This document shows, one piece after another, positions 8,982 through 19,394 of a stretch of DNA of 64,000 nt. Numbering within the stretch: the first letter of the stretch is position 1; each line of letters opens with the position of its first letter. The DNA comes from Salibaculum sp035270045. GTDB taxonomy: Bacteria; Pseudomonadota; Alphaproteobacteria; Rhodobacterales; Rhodobacteraceae. A program made the position numbers and the translations under genes. Under the pieces are notes generated by a model. It worked only from the letters and a program-made list of their open reading frames with translations. It searched no databases and was not told the DNA's origin. The DNA lies in contig NZ_DATFIP010000058.1 in assembly GCF_035270045.1 (NCBI RefSeq), positions 9,879 through 73,878 on the forward strand. The letters are read 5' to 3'.

Positions 8982-9425
8982 ATGTCTCTACTCAAATCCC
9001 TGTTTCTCGCCACACCTCTGGCGCTATTCGGCGGTCTTGCCGTGGCGGACGACGTGCGTCTGCCGCCCTCCGTGGGCGCAACACCGATCGAGATCCCCTA
9101 TATCGACCCCGATGCCCCCTTGACGCTTGACCGTCAATCACTCGACCAGTCTGGCACCCGGGTCCGACCCCTCGACGGCGGGGCTTCCGTAATGGTCATG
9201 CCCGTTCCAATTCCCGGCGACGGGATCGAGCGGATCGACCCAACTCGCATTCCGGGCGCCTTCAGCGTCCTTCCGATTCCCCTAACAGACCCGGAACGTG
9301 TCGCCATGCAAGGTCCATTCACATACGCGGTCCTGCGCGACGGCTCGATCTACGGTGACACCAACTTCGGCTATGCCCGGTTCCAGGACTTGACCACCTA
9401 CCGCGCGTTTCTGCGCGGCCACTGA
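8982..9425 (+). CDS. Small secreted hypothetical protein
   Basis: About 147 aa with a signal peptide (hydrophobic SLFLATPLALFGGLAV, likely cleavage after AVADD). The mature part is proline-rich with no Cys and ends in a compact segment around FTYAVLRDGSIYGDTNFGYARF. I do not recognise the family. An in-frame ATG at 8970 exists, but GAGGA eight bases before 8982 favours the second ATG. It stands alone between the amidotransferase and the convergent hemF. It is probably periplasmic; no catalytic motif is visible. Confidence 0.6.
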   Translation: MSLLKSLFLATPLALFGGLAVADDVRLPPSVGATPIEIPYIDPDAPLTLDRQSLDQSGTRVRPLDGGASVMVMPVPIPGDGIERIDPTRIPGAFSVLPIPLTDPERVAMQGPFTYAVLRDGSIYGDTNFGYARFQDLTTYRAFLRGH

Positions 9426-9441
9426 ACGGTCGCCGCCCGGG

Positions 9442-10338
9442 TCACACCCACTTTGCCATGGGCGGCAGGCTCATCAGCACGGCATTTGCGTCATGGCCAG
9501 TCTCCAGGCCGAACTTTGTGCCCCGGTCATAGACCAGGTTGTATTCCGCATAGAGCCCGCGATGGACAAGCTGGGTATCCTTCTCGGCCTCGGTCCAGGG
9601 CAGGTCGCGTCGGGCTTCCACGCAAGGCAGGAAGGCCGGCAGGAAGGCCCGGCCGATATCCTGCGTCAGGGCGAAATCACACTCCCAGTCGCCGGTGCAG
9701 TGGTCATCCATGAAGATGCCGCCAACACCTCGCGCCCGGTGCCGGTGGGGTATGTAGAAATAGTCGTCTGCCCAGTCCTTCAGGCGCGGATAATGCTCTT
9801 CCCCGTGTGGATCGAGGTGTGCCTTCTGCATGGCATGGAAGTGCGCCGTGTCCGCCTCGTACTCAATGCAGGGGTTCAAGTCCGACCCGCCGCCGAACCA
9901 CCAGGCATGCGGCGTCCAGAACATCCGCGTGTTCATGTGAACCGCCGGCGTATGCGGGTTCTGCATGTGCGCGACCAGGGAGATACCCGAGGCCCAGAAC
10001 CGCGGATCATCCACCATTCCCGGCAGCCCCTTGCGCGCCATCATGGCCGCCTGGGCCTTTTCACCCAGCGTGCCTTGGACGGTCGACACGTTGACGCCAA
10101 CCTTCTCGAAAACCCGGCCCCCGCGCATCACCGACATCAGCCCGCCGCCGGCATCCTCGCCCTCGGCGCCCTTGCGGCGGGTCTCTGTCACCTCGAAGCG
10201 GCCCGGGGGCACGTCGGCGAACGGCCCGGATTCCTGCGCATCCTCCACCTCCTCGAAGGCGGCGACAATCTCGTCACGCAGGGTGCGGAACCAGGCCGAG
10301 GCGCGGGCCTTCTGCTCGGTCATTTCGTCAGCGGCCAT
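9442..10338 (-). CDS. hemF: Oxygen-dependent coproporphyrinogen III oxidase
   Basis: Oxidatively decarboxylates two propionate groups of coproporphyrinogen III to vinyl groups using O2. The 298 aa length is normal. Family segments are visible: FEKVGVNVSTVQG, ISLVAHMQNPHTPAVHMNTRMF, WWFGGGSDLNPC, HRHRARGVGGIFMDD, and LVYDRGTKFGLETG. It is the third heme gene in 5 kb, after hemC and hemE, but on its own transcript. A convergent hypothetical gene ends 16 bases away. Confidence 0.97.
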   Translation of the reverse strand: MAADEMTEQKARASAWFRTLRDEIVAAFEEVEDAQESGPFADVPPGRFEVTETRRKGAEGEDAGGGLMSVMRGGRVFEKVGVNVSTVQGTLGEKAQAAMMARKGLPGMVDDPRFWASGISLVAHMQNPHTPAVHMNTRMFWTPHAWWFGGGSDLNPCIEYEADTAHFHAMQKAHLDPHGEEHYPRLKDWADDYFYIPHRHRARGVGGIFMDDHCTGDWECDFALTQDIGRAFLPAFLPCVEARRDLPWTEAEKDTQLVHRGLYAEYNLVYDRGTKFGLETGHDANAVLMSLPPMAKWV

Positions 10339-10450
10339 GGTTAACCCTCTTGTTATTACCTAGCGGCGGCCCTTAGCATCCTTTGGGGATGGCGGCCAAG
10401 ACCCGGTCGTCGCAACCGCGCGCTTCCGTCAAACACCAAGGCATCCTCCC

Positions 10451-10837
10451 ATGAAACCCATCGTTTACCTGCTGCCACTTGTCATCCTTGCTGCCTGCGC
10501 CACCCCGCGCGAGGCCTGCATTGCCGAGGCCCAGGGCAAGTTGCGCCTCCTGAACGCGCAGATCGCCACGGCCCAGGGCAACATAGATCGCGGATACGCA
10601 CTGGCCGAGGTCCAGGACCTGCGCACCGTTACCCGAACCTGTACCGGCACCAACGAGGACGGCAGCACCTTCACCTTTCCCTGCCAGAAGACCCGCACCT
10701 ACACGCGCGAGGAACCAGTCGCCATCAACGTGGCCGCAGAACGCGCCAAGCTGGGCGACCTGCGCAAACGCCGCAACGCCGAGGCCGAGGCGGCCGAGGA
10801 CCGCATCCGCCAGTGCATCGCCATCCACCCGGAGTGA
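10451..10837 (+). CDS. Small lipoprotein of unknown function
   Basis: A 128 aa protein with a type II signal peptide: hydrophobic YLLPLVILA followed by the lipobox LAAC, so Cys16 should be lipidated. The rest is charged and helical, with a Cys pair (CTGTNEDGSTFTFPC) that could form a disulfide in the periplasm, and a C-terminal charged helix rich in RKRRNAEAEAAEDR. I do not recognise the family. It is divergent from hemF, and the SDR gene converges on it nine bases away. Confidence 0.65.
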   Translation: MKPIVYLLPLVILAACATPREACIAEAQGKLRLLNAQIATAQGNIDRGYALAEVQDLRTVTRTCTGTNEDGSTFTFPCQKTRTYTREEPVAINVAAERAKLGDLRKRRNAEAEAAEDRIRQCIAIHPE

Positions 10838-10845
10838 CTTGAATA

Positions 10846-11649
10846 TCAGTGCGCGGGCGCGTCGACCGGGTCGATCAGCGTGCGCCCGCCGTCCACGGTT
10901 ATGATCTCGCCGGTCACGAAACCCGAGGCATCCGAGGCCAGGTATTGCACCGCGTCCGAAACCTCGCCCGGGCCCGCGATCCGCCCCAGAGGCGTGTGGT
11001 CGATGATCTCGTCGCGGTAGCCCTCGTTCTCCTTGAGCGCGCCTTTCAGGCTGGCGCTCATGACCGACCCGAAGGCCACGGCGTTGACGCGGATTCGGTG
11101 CGGGGCCAGCGCGACGGCCATGGAACGCGTCATCTGGTCCAGCGCGGCGGCCGATATGGAATAGCCCAGCAGCTCGGGGTTTGCCAGGCGCGACGCGATG
11201 GAGCTCAGGTTGATGATCGATCCCGCCGGGCCGCTTTCCTGCCCTTTTGCCTGCTTGATCATCCGTTTCGAGATGGCCTGGGTCAGCCGCAACGAGGTCA
11301 TCAGGTTCTGCTGGATCAGTTCCTCGACGTTGTCGCCGGCCGGATCGAGCGGGTCCGAGGTCATCATCTGGCGCGATGCATTGACCAGGATATCGACGCG
11401 ATCGTAGGCGTCGATCGTCATGGACAGCAGATTGGCGATGGACAGTTTCTGCCGCAGGTCGCAGGCAAAGCTGCGGTAGCGCGACCCGTCGATGTCCGTG
11501 TCGCCAAGTTCCTGGCCCAGGCGCGCATCGTCCATGTCGGCGAAGACCACGTTGGCCCCCTGATCGACGAAATGCCGCCCGATGGCCAGGCCGACGCCAT
11601 TTGCCGCACCGGTGACGATGGCGGTCTTGCCCTCGATGGAAAAGCTCAT
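10846..11649 (-). CDS. SDR-family oxidoreductase-like protein with degenerate active site
   Basis: A 267 aa short-chain dehydrogenase/reductase fold protein: the nucleotide-binding TGAANGVGLAIG near residue 14, an acidic residue after the second strand (FADMDD), the INLSS strand with the catalytic Ser, and a C-terminal FVTGEIITVDGG. The usual YxxxK motif reads YSISA, so the catalytic Lys is missing while Tyr is kept, and the NNAG motif reads VNASR. Classical SDR chemistry is therefore doubtful. The Ala codon is clear in the sequence and the reading frame is intact. It may be a binding protein or use altered chemistry; substrate unknown. Confidence 0.82.
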   Translation of the reverse strand: MSFSIEGKTAIVTGAANGVGLAIGRHFVDQGANVVFADMDDARLGQELGDTDIDGSRYRSFACDLRQKLSIANLLSMTIDAYDRVDILVNASRQMMTSDPLDPAGDNVEELIQQNLMTSLRLTQAISKRMIKQAKGQESGPAGSIINLSSIASRLANPELLGYSISAAALDQMTRSMAVALAPHRIRVNAVAFGSVMSASLKGALKENEGYRDEIIDHTPLGRIAGPGEVSDAVQYLASDASGFVTGEIITVDGGRTLIDPVDAPAH

Positions 11650-11701
11650 GTCGGTCTCTCGCTTCCTGACGCCGATTCCCGCTCCGCCACGCTAGGCGAT
11701 T

Positions 11702-12661
11702 TCAGCGCCGCGGGCGAGCGGCGCGTATCAGCTTGAAGGCCCGGTCGCCACCGACCTCTTGCACCTGAGCGAACAATTCCCGCAAGCGGGTCTCGTAGGG
11801 CAGGTGCCGGTTGGCCACAAGGTAGAGACTGCCCGAGGGCTTCAGCAGGCGGGCCGCGGTAGCCAGGAAGGCCTGCCCCAGTTCGGGCAAGCCCTTGCGC
11901 GCGCTGTGAAAGGGCGGGTTCGTGACGACGGCGTCATAGCGCGTCTCTGTCGTGAACCGGGTCCCGTCAGCCCAGAGAGCCCGGGCGCGCGGGTCGGAGA
12001 TGTTCTCGGCAAGGCAATCCAGCGCCAGGGCCTCGGCCTCGATCATGTCCAGGTGAGTCACGCCGGGATGCGCCAGCACCGCCGCCGAGAGATAGCCCCA
12101 GCCCGCGCCCAGATCGGCCACACGGCCCGACAAGGGCGGCAGCGCTCCGGCCAGCAGGCGCGAGCCGGGGTCGACCTTGCCCTCGGAAAAGACGCCGGGC
12201 TGCGTGCGGAACCCGTCGACCCACCGGTCTGGCGTGTCCCAATCGGGCACGCCGTCTGGAGCAAACCAGAACAGCCGCCCGTGCGCCTTGATCAGCGTGC
12301 CAGCAACGGGCGCCCATCCACGGCAGGCCTTGTAAAGGCTGTCGACCCCGTCCGTGCGGGCACCGTCGACAATCACCAGCCCGGTCGCGGCGTGCAGGGC
12401 ATGGGCGACGAGACGCCGCGCAAGGGCCTTGGACCTCGGCACCACCACCAGCACCGTGGGCACCGGGCCGGACCCTGCCGTGGCGTAGCCGCGCGCGGCC
12501 CAGGCGTCGTGGTCCGGCTTGAAGCCATGGTCGATCTCGACCCTTGCCGGCTCCAGCGCGGAAAGATCGTAATCGGCAGGCGGGCGCAGCACGCGGACGG
12601 GGCCATCGGGCAGCACTGGCGCGGCGCTGTCCAGCGCGAGGGTCAGGCGGGAATGTGCCAT
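11702..12661 (-). CDS. Class I SAM-dependent methyltransferase, RsmC/RsmD-like
   Basis: A 319 aa protein with an N-terminal domain resembling a degenerate methyltransferase and a C-terminal catalytic Rossmann domain. Seen: the SAM motif VADLGAGWGYLSAAV, acidic MIEAEALALD, and VVTNPPFHSARK, the NPPF motif of N2-guanine methyltransferases acting on 16S rRNA (RsmC type). The two-domain layout and this motif support rRNA guanine methylation, but RlmG or another paralog cannot be excluded. The start at 12661 lies 23 bases after the clpS stop; the longer open frame overlaps clpS and is less likely. Confidence 0.8.
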   Translation of the reverse strand: MAHSRLTLALDSAAPVLPDGPVRVLRPPADYDLSALEPARVEIDHGFKPDHDAWAARGYATAGSGPVPTVLVVVPRSKALARRLVAHALHAATGLVIVDGARTDGVDSLYKACRGWAPVAGTLIKAHGRLFWFAPDGVPDWDTPDRWVDGFRTQPGVFSEGKVDPGSRLLAGALPPLSGRVADLGAGWGYLSAAVLAHPGVTHLDMIEAEALALDCLAENISDPRARALWADGTRFTTETRYDAVVTNPPFHSARKGLPELGQAFLATAARLLKPSGSLYLVANRHLPYETRLRELFAQVQEVGGDRAFKLIRAARPRR

Positions 12662-12684
12662 CCGTCGAGGAACCGGCGCGGGGC

Positions 12685-13026
12685 CTATTCCTTCTCCATG
12701 GTGCATTGCAGCGGATGCTGGTGGCGCTGCGCCAGATCCATGACAAGCGCCACCTTGGTCTCGGCGATCTCGTGACTGTAAACACCGGCCACGGCCACCC
12801 CCTTCTGATGGACGGTCAGCATCAGTTCCACAGCCTGCGCATGGGTCAGGCCGAAATAGCGTTCCAGAACATGCACGACGAATTCCATGGGCGTGTAATC
12901 GTCATTGAGGATCAACACTTTGTAGAGCGGCGGGCGTTTGGTCTTGGTGCGGGTGTCCACCTTTACGCCGACGTCGCCGTCGTCGTCCTGATCATTGCCG
13001 GAAGTCATGTAGGTCTTGTGCAGCAT
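12685..13026 (-). CDS. clpS: ATP-dependent Clp protease adaptor ClpS
   Basis: Adaptor that hands N-degron proteins to ClpAP. The conserved core runs from RPPLYKVLILNDDYTPMEFVV, split as RPPLYKVLILNDD and YTPMEFVV, to LTVHQKGVAVAG and the C-terminal HPLQCTMEKE, all standard ClpS sequence. The N-terminal tail is acidic (NDQDDDGD) and disordered, as in other alphaproteobacteria. Starts at 13026, 13008 or a TTG at 13062 are possible; 13026 is chosen for a weak GGGA upstream. A strong GGAGG site lies further up but serves an out-of-frame mini-ORF. The methyltransferase gene follows at 23 bases. Confidence 0.93.
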   Translation of the reverse strand: MLHKTYMTSGNDQDDDGDVGVKVDTRTKTKRPPLYKVLILNDDYTPMEFVVHVLERYFGLTHAQAVELMLTVHQKGVAVAGVYSHEIAETKVALVMDLAQRHQHPLQCTMEKE

Positions 13027-13203
13027 GGCGATCCCGTATCCTGCGGCGCACTCCGTTTTCAATCCTTTTCATATAACCTCCGGGGGTCTTGTGAAAAGGG
13101 GGTGCCCGGCATGTGCCCAACGTGAGGCGCGGATTTGGGGGGTGCTGCAAAAGAACCCCCAAGATATGCCGGCGGGCACATCAAGGGCACAGTGAAAAGT
13201 GTT

Positions 13204-13220
13204 GAAAATAAGATATTTTC
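13204..13220. promoter_or_regulatory. Inverted repeat between clpS and the carboxypeptidase gene
   Basis: GAAAATA and TATTTTC form perfect 7-bp arms around a 3-base spacer in an otherwise GC-rich divergent intergenic region. The site lies about 57 bases before the chosen carboxypeptidase start and could be an operator or AT-rich promoter element. No known consensus is assigned. Confidence 0.35.
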
Positions 13221-13276
13221 CCGGCGCACGGACCGTGCTATCGTCTCTTCTGAGGAAGGCCAGAAAACCGGCCCCC

Positions 13277-14692
13277 ATGAGGCAGACAAAGGGCAGTGAC
13301 GTGAAACGTCGATTGAACACCCCCGGTGTGGCGGGGTTACTCATGCTATCCGTGATGATCCTTGCCGCGCTCGCGCCCGCCACCGCGCGGTCGGCCCCCT
13401 ATGCGGCCATGGTTATGGACGCCCGCACCGGGGAAGTCTTGCATTCGCGTAATGCCGACACTCAGTTGCACCCGGCCTCGCTGACCAAGATGATGACGCT
13501 CTACATCGCGTTCCAGGCCGTGGAACGCGGCGAGATCGGCCTCGACGACATGGTCCGCATCACGCCGCTGGCCGCGAACGAACCGCCGTCGAAACTGGGC
13601 CTTCGCGCGGGCCAGCAGATCCGGTTCCGCTATCTGATCCGGGCAGCAGCGGTGAAGTCGGCCAATGACGCGGCCACCGCCATCGGCATCGCGCTGGAGG
13701 GCAACGAAGCCGCCTTTGCCCGGCGCATGAACGCCACAGCCCGGGCCATGGGGATGACCCGCACCACCTTTCGCAACGCCCACGGACTGACGGAAAGCGG
13801 GCACATGTCCACTGCCCGCGACATGTCCATCCTGGGCCGCCACGTGATTTACGACTTCCCGCAATACTACAACCTGTTCTCGCGCGTGCGCGCCGATGCC
13901 GGGGTGCGCACCGTCAATCATACCAATCGCCAGTTCCTGAGATCCTATCGCGGGGCCGACGGAATCAAGACGGGTTATACCCGTGCCGCCGGTTTCAACC
14001 TGACCGCCTCTGCCGAGCGCGGGCAGGAACGAATCATTGCCACCATGTTCGGCGGTTCCTCGACCTCGGCCCGCAATGCCCGTGTGGCGGAACTCATGAA
14101 CATGGGGTTTGCCCGCGCACCCAGCCGCGCGCGGCTGGCCCGCCCCAGCCCCGCGCCGGCCTTTGCCGGCGGCGGCGGCACGCGCAACACCCGCGCCAGC
14201 GGGCTGGTCAGCCGCTCGCTGCGGCCAATGCTGCGGCCTGCACCTGAAACCGTCCCGGCCGAGGCATTGTTGCTGGCCAATGCCGACGTGATCGAGAGCG
14301 CCGTGACAGAGGTCCTCGAAAGCGAGACCGCGCGCGCTCCCGAAGCTGCGCCGATCCCGCCGGCACGCCCCGACGAGAAGGCGGTTGCCTCTGCCAAGGC
14401 CCCGGCGACAGCGCCCTCGGAACCCGAGGTCGTCACCCGGATCTCGACCTCGGGCGGGCGCCACTGGGGGGTCAATGTCGGCCGATACAATTCACGCTAC
14501 CAGGCCGAGCGGGTGCTTCTGCGCGTCGCGCTCAACGAGATGAGTTCGCTCGACGGGGCGCTGCGCCGCGTGCGACAGGGCCCCCGTGGGTTCGACGCAA
14601 ATTTCATGGGCCTGACCCGTGACGGGGCAGAGCTTGCCTGCACGCGGCTTCAGGCGCGGGGCACCTCCTGCTTCATGATCGGTCCGTCCTGA
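13277..14692 (+). CDS. D-alanyl-D-alanine carboxypeptidase (S11) with C-terminal SPOR domain
   Basis: Penicillin-binding protein of the DacA type that trims the terminal D-Ala of peptidoglycan pentapeptides in the periplasm. After a signal peptide (LLMLSVMILAALAPATARS) it shows the three catalytic motifs in order: SLTK, SAND and KTGYT. A low-complexity Pro/Ala linker covers roughly residues 280-385 of the mature region. The last 80 residues (HWGVNVGRYNSRYQAERVLL onward) resemble a SPOR domain, which binds denuded glycan at division sites. The start at 13277 is an ATG; a GTG at 13199 or 13301 is also possible. It is divergent from clpS; an FAH-family gene follows nine bases after the stop. Confidence 0.92.
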   Translation: MRQTKGSDVKRRLNTPGVAGLLMLSVMILAALAPATARSAPYAAMVMDARTGEVLHSRNADTQLHPASLTKMMTLYIAFQAVERGEIGLDDMVRITPLAANEPPSKLGLRAGQQIRFRYLIRAAAVKSANDAATAIGIALEGNEAAFARRMNATARAMGMTRTTFRNAHGLTESGHMSTARDMSILGRHVIYDFPQYYNLFSRVRADAGVRTVNHTNRQFLRSYRGADGIKTGYTRAAGFNLTASAERGQERIIATMFGGSSTSARNARVAELMNMGFARAPSRARLARPSPAPAFAGGGGTRNTRASGLVSRSLRPMLRPAPETVPAEALLLANADVIESAVTEVLESETARAPEAAPIPPARPDEKAVASAKAPATAPSEPEVVTRISTSGGRHWGVNVGRYNSRYQAERVLLRVALNEMSSLDGALRRVRQGPRGFDANFMGLTRDGAELACTRLQARGTSCFMIGPS

Positions 14693-14701
14693 GACACCCC
14701 C

Positions 14702-15385
14702 ATGCCCCATCTTGCCGTTCAACCGCCTGCCCTGCCCGTCTTCTCGACGGACCAGCCCGATACGGGGGTTCGCCTGCACCGGGTGATTTGCGTGGGACGC
14801 AACTACGCCGAGCATGCCCGCGAGATGGGCAACGACCCGGAGCGCGAGCCACCCTTCTTTTTTTTCAAACCGGCCAGCGCGGTGGTGCCCTCGGGTACGA
14901 CCATTCCCTATCCGCCTGCCACCGACAACCTGCACCACGAGGCGGAACTGGCCGTTCTGGTCGGCACTGGCGGGGCTGAGATCGCGCCGCAAGCAGCGCT
15001 GTCCCACGTCTGGGGCTTGGCCGCCGCCAACGACCTGACCCGCCGCGACCTGCAGGCAGAGGCAAAGCAGATGCGCCGCCCCTGGGACATGGCCAAGGGG
15101 TTCGACAACTCCGCAGTCCTGGGCAGGTTGCACAGGGGCGTGGACCTCGCCGGCGACAGATCGATCCGTTGCCGGGTCGATGACGTCTTGCGTCAGGATG
15201 CCCCCCTGTCGGCAATGATCTGGCCCGTCGAGGAGATCATCGCCCACGTGTCGCGCCTGCTGACGCTGCAACCCGGCGACCTGATCCTGACCGGCACGCC
15301 GGCGGGGGTCGGCCCACTGGCGCGCGGCCAGACCTGCACGGTCGAAATCGACGGATTTGACCCGGCAACGGTGACACTGGCCTGA
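14702..15385 (+). CDS. Fumarylacetoacetate hydrolase family protein
   Basis: A 227 aa single-domain FAH-family enzyme. Family motifs seen are VGRNYAEHAREMG, the FFKPASAV segment, the metal ligands in HHEAELAVLVG (ExE), and the Asp region AANDLTRRDLQ. Members hydrolyse acylpyruvates or decarboxylate oxaloacetate; bacterial proteins of this length are often fumarylpyruvate or acylpyruvate hydrolases. No aromatic degradation genes are adjacent, so the substrate is open. It starts nine bases after the carboxypeptidase gene and converges on yejF. Confidence 0.88.
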   Translation: MPHLAVQPPALPVFSTDQPDTGVRLHRVICVGRNYAEHAREMGNDPEREPPFFFFKPASAVVPSGTTIPYPPATDNLHHEAELAVLVGTGGAEIAPQAALSHVWGLAAANDLTRRDLQAEAKQMRRPWDMAKGFDNSAVLGRLHRGVDLAGDRSIRCRVDDVLRQDAPLSAMIWPVEEIIAHVSRLLTLQPGDLILTGTPAGVGPLARGQTCTVEIDGFDPATVTLA

Positions 15386-15403
15386 GCCGCGCCGCGGGGG
15401 GCC

Positions 15404-16983
<1,580 letters not shown>

Positions 16984-16987
<4 letters not shown>

Positions 16988-18165
16988 GAGAAGGTCTTTC
17001 TGGGATCGAAGGCGTCGCGCACCCCCTCGAAGATGAACACCAGCAGCGACAGCATGATCGCAAAGGTGAAAAAGGCGGTGAAGCCCAGCCAGGGGGCTTG
17101 CAGGTTCTGCTTGGCCTGCAACGTCAGCTCGCCCAGCGAGGGCGCCGAGGACGGCAGGCCGAAGCCCAGGAAATCAAGGCTGGCCAGCGTGGCGATGGTG
17201 CCGGTGATGATGAAGGGCAGCAGGGTCAGCGTGGCGACCATGGCGTTGGGCAGCATGTGGCGAAACATGATGGTACGGTTGGACACGCCCAACGCCCGCG
17301 CCGCCCTGACATACTCGAAATTGCGCGCGCGCAGGAATTCGGCGCGCACCACGCCCACCAGCGCCGGCCATCCGAACAGTACCGTCAGGAAGACCAGCAA
17401 CCAGAAACTTCGCCCCAGGATCGCGAAGAGGATGATGATGACGTAGAGCGACGGCGTCGAGGACCAGATCTCGAGGATACGCTGAAAGACCAGGTCGATC
17501 CAGCCGCCGAAGAAGCCCTGGATCGCCCCCGCGACGATCCCGATGATCGAGGCCAGCGAGGTCACGATGAGCGTGAACAGGATGGACAGGCGAAAGCCGT
17601 GGATCACTCGCGCCAATACGTCGCGCTTGGTGTCGTCGGTGCCCAACAGGTTGTTGCCGTCGGGCGGCGAGGGCGCCACGCCGGGCACATCGACGATGGT
17701 GTCAAAGGAATACGGGATCGGCGGCCAGAGCAGCCAGCCCTTTTGGAAATCCGGATGGTCTATCGTGCCCGCCTCCGCGGCGGCGATCATCTCGTCCGGT
17801 TCGTAGAAGCAATCCTCCAACCCGCCGGTGATAATGAGGCACTCGACCTCGATGTCGCGATAGGGCGCCTCGGTGGGGAAATCGCCGCCGAATTCGCGTT
17901 CCGCGTAGAAGGTGAAGACGGGCATCCGCAGCTCGCCGCGGTAGTTCACGAGGATAGGCTTGTCGTTTGCCAGGAACTCGGCAAAGAGGCTGAGTCCGAA
18001 AAGCACCAGGAAGATCCACAGCGACCAGTAGGCGCGGCGGTTGCGGGTGAAGTTGCGCCAGCGCCGCTTGTTGAGTGGCGAGGGCTCGAACCACCTCCGC
18101 CGGGGCACGCGCAAGTAATCTTGCCCGCCATTTTCCGGGGTATGATCGGGGGCGGGATCGGCCAT
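16984..18165 (-). CDS. yejE: Peptide ABC transporter permease YejE
   Basis: A 393 aa inner-membrane permease. It opens with the YejE-type RRRWFEPSPLNKRRWRNF and a first membrane helix near residue 47, followed by a long periplasmic region (about 70-185) and then five helices with the EAA-type coupling loop ARALGVSNRTIMFRHMLPNA. This domain order is specific to the YejE/OppC group. It abuts yejB (no gap) and overlaps yejF by four bases. Confidence 0.94.
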
Positions 18166-19368
18166 CTAGTCGCGCCTCTCGAAGTCGATCCGCGGGTCGA
18201 TCAGAACATAGGTCAGGTCGGTGATGATGCCCACCACCAACCCCAGCAGCGAGAAGGTGAAAAGCGTGCCGAACATCACCGGGTAATCGCGCGCCAGCGT
18301 CGCCTCGAAGCCCAGCCGCCCCAGCCCGTCGAGCGAGAACAGCGTCTCGATGATCAGGCTGCCGCCGAAGAAGACCCCGATGAACAGGGCCGGAAAACCC
18401 GAGATCACGATCAGCATGGCGTTGCGGAAGACATGGCCGTAAAGCACCCGGCGTTCCGAGACACCCTTGGCCTTGGCGGTGATGACGTAGTGCTTCTTGA
18501 TCTCTTCAAGAAAGGAATTCTTGGTCAGCAGGGTGAGCGTGGCGAAGGCACCGATAGTCAGGGCCAGCACCGGCAGCACGATGTGATGCAGGTAGTCCAG
18601 CGCCTTCCCCATGGCCGAGAGGTCTTCGAAGTTGCTGCTGGTCAGGCCGCGCAGCGGAAAGATCCTGTGGCAGGTGGGGTTGAAATTGCGCAGCTCGGGA
18701 AAGCGCTCGGCAAGCCATGGGATCTGGAAACAGTTGTTCGAGGCGAAGAGCACGATCAGAAGGATCGCGAAGAGAAAGCCCGGGATGGCATAACCGACAA
18801 TGATCGCCGCGCTGGTCCAGGTGTCGAAGGACGAACCGTCGCGCACTGCCTTGCGGATGCCCAACGGGATCGAGACCAGGTAGGCAATCAGCGTGGACCA
18901 CAGTCCCAGCGTGATCGAGACGGGCAGTTTCTCGGCCACGAGTTCGAGCACGCCGACCGAGCGGAAGTAGCTGTCGCCGAAATCGAAGCGCATGTAGTCC
19001 CACATCATCATGAAGAACCGTTCAAGCGTGGGCACCGGAACCGCCGCGCACCCCTCGGCGCGCAGGCTGGGTTCTCCGGTGAAACCGTCTTCGCAGACCA
19101 CGCGGGCAAAGTTGAACTCGACCTGCAGCTCGTCCAGGAATTCCTGCGGCAGCCCCTGTGCCCCGGCATAGCTGGTGTCACCGCTCTCGACCGTTTCGCT
19201 GCCGCCGCCCGAGATCGTCTCGAAAACATCGCCCGAGCCTTCCATCTGGGCGATGATCTGCTCGATCGGGCCGCCCGGCACGAATTGCACCAGCGTGAAA
19301 TTGATGATCATGATCCCCAGCAACGTGGGGATCACGAGCAGCAAGCGTCTCAGGATATAGGCGCCCAT
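18166..19368 (-). CDS. yejB: Peptide ABC transporter permease YejB
   Basis: A 400 aa inner-membrane permease of the DppB/OppB type. It begins with the typical MGAYILRRLLLVIPTLLGIM helix and continues IINFTLVQFVPGGP; an extended periplasmic loop (about 40-130) contains an unusual gly/glu-rich stretch EGSGDVFETISGGGSE. The coupling loop AKGVSERRVLYGHVFRNA and the final TLFSLDGLG to YVLIDPRID segments match YejB. It pairs with yejE to form the channel. Confidence 0.94.
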   Translation of the reverse strand: MGAYILRRLLLVIPTLLGIMIINFTLVQFVPGGPIEQIIAQMEGSGDVFETISGGGSETVESGDTSYAGAQGLPQEFLDELQVEFNFARVVCEDGFTGEPSLRAEGCAAVPVPTLERFFMMMWDYMRFDFGDSYFRSVGVLELVAEKLPVSITLGLWSTLIAYLVSIPLGIRKAVRDGSSFDTWTSAAIIVGYAIPGFLFAILLIVLFASNNCFQIPWLAERFPELRNFNPTCHRIFPLRGLTSSNFEDLSAMGKALDYLHHIVLPVLALTIGAFATLTLLTKNSFLEEIKKHYVITAKAKGVSERRVLYGHVFRNAMLIVISGFPALFIGVFFGGSLIIETLFSLDGLGRLGFEATLARDYPVMFGTLFTFSLLGLVVGIITDLTYVLIDPRIDFERRD

Positions 19369-19394
19369 GTGGCCTGCCTGCCCTTCCCTCTGTC

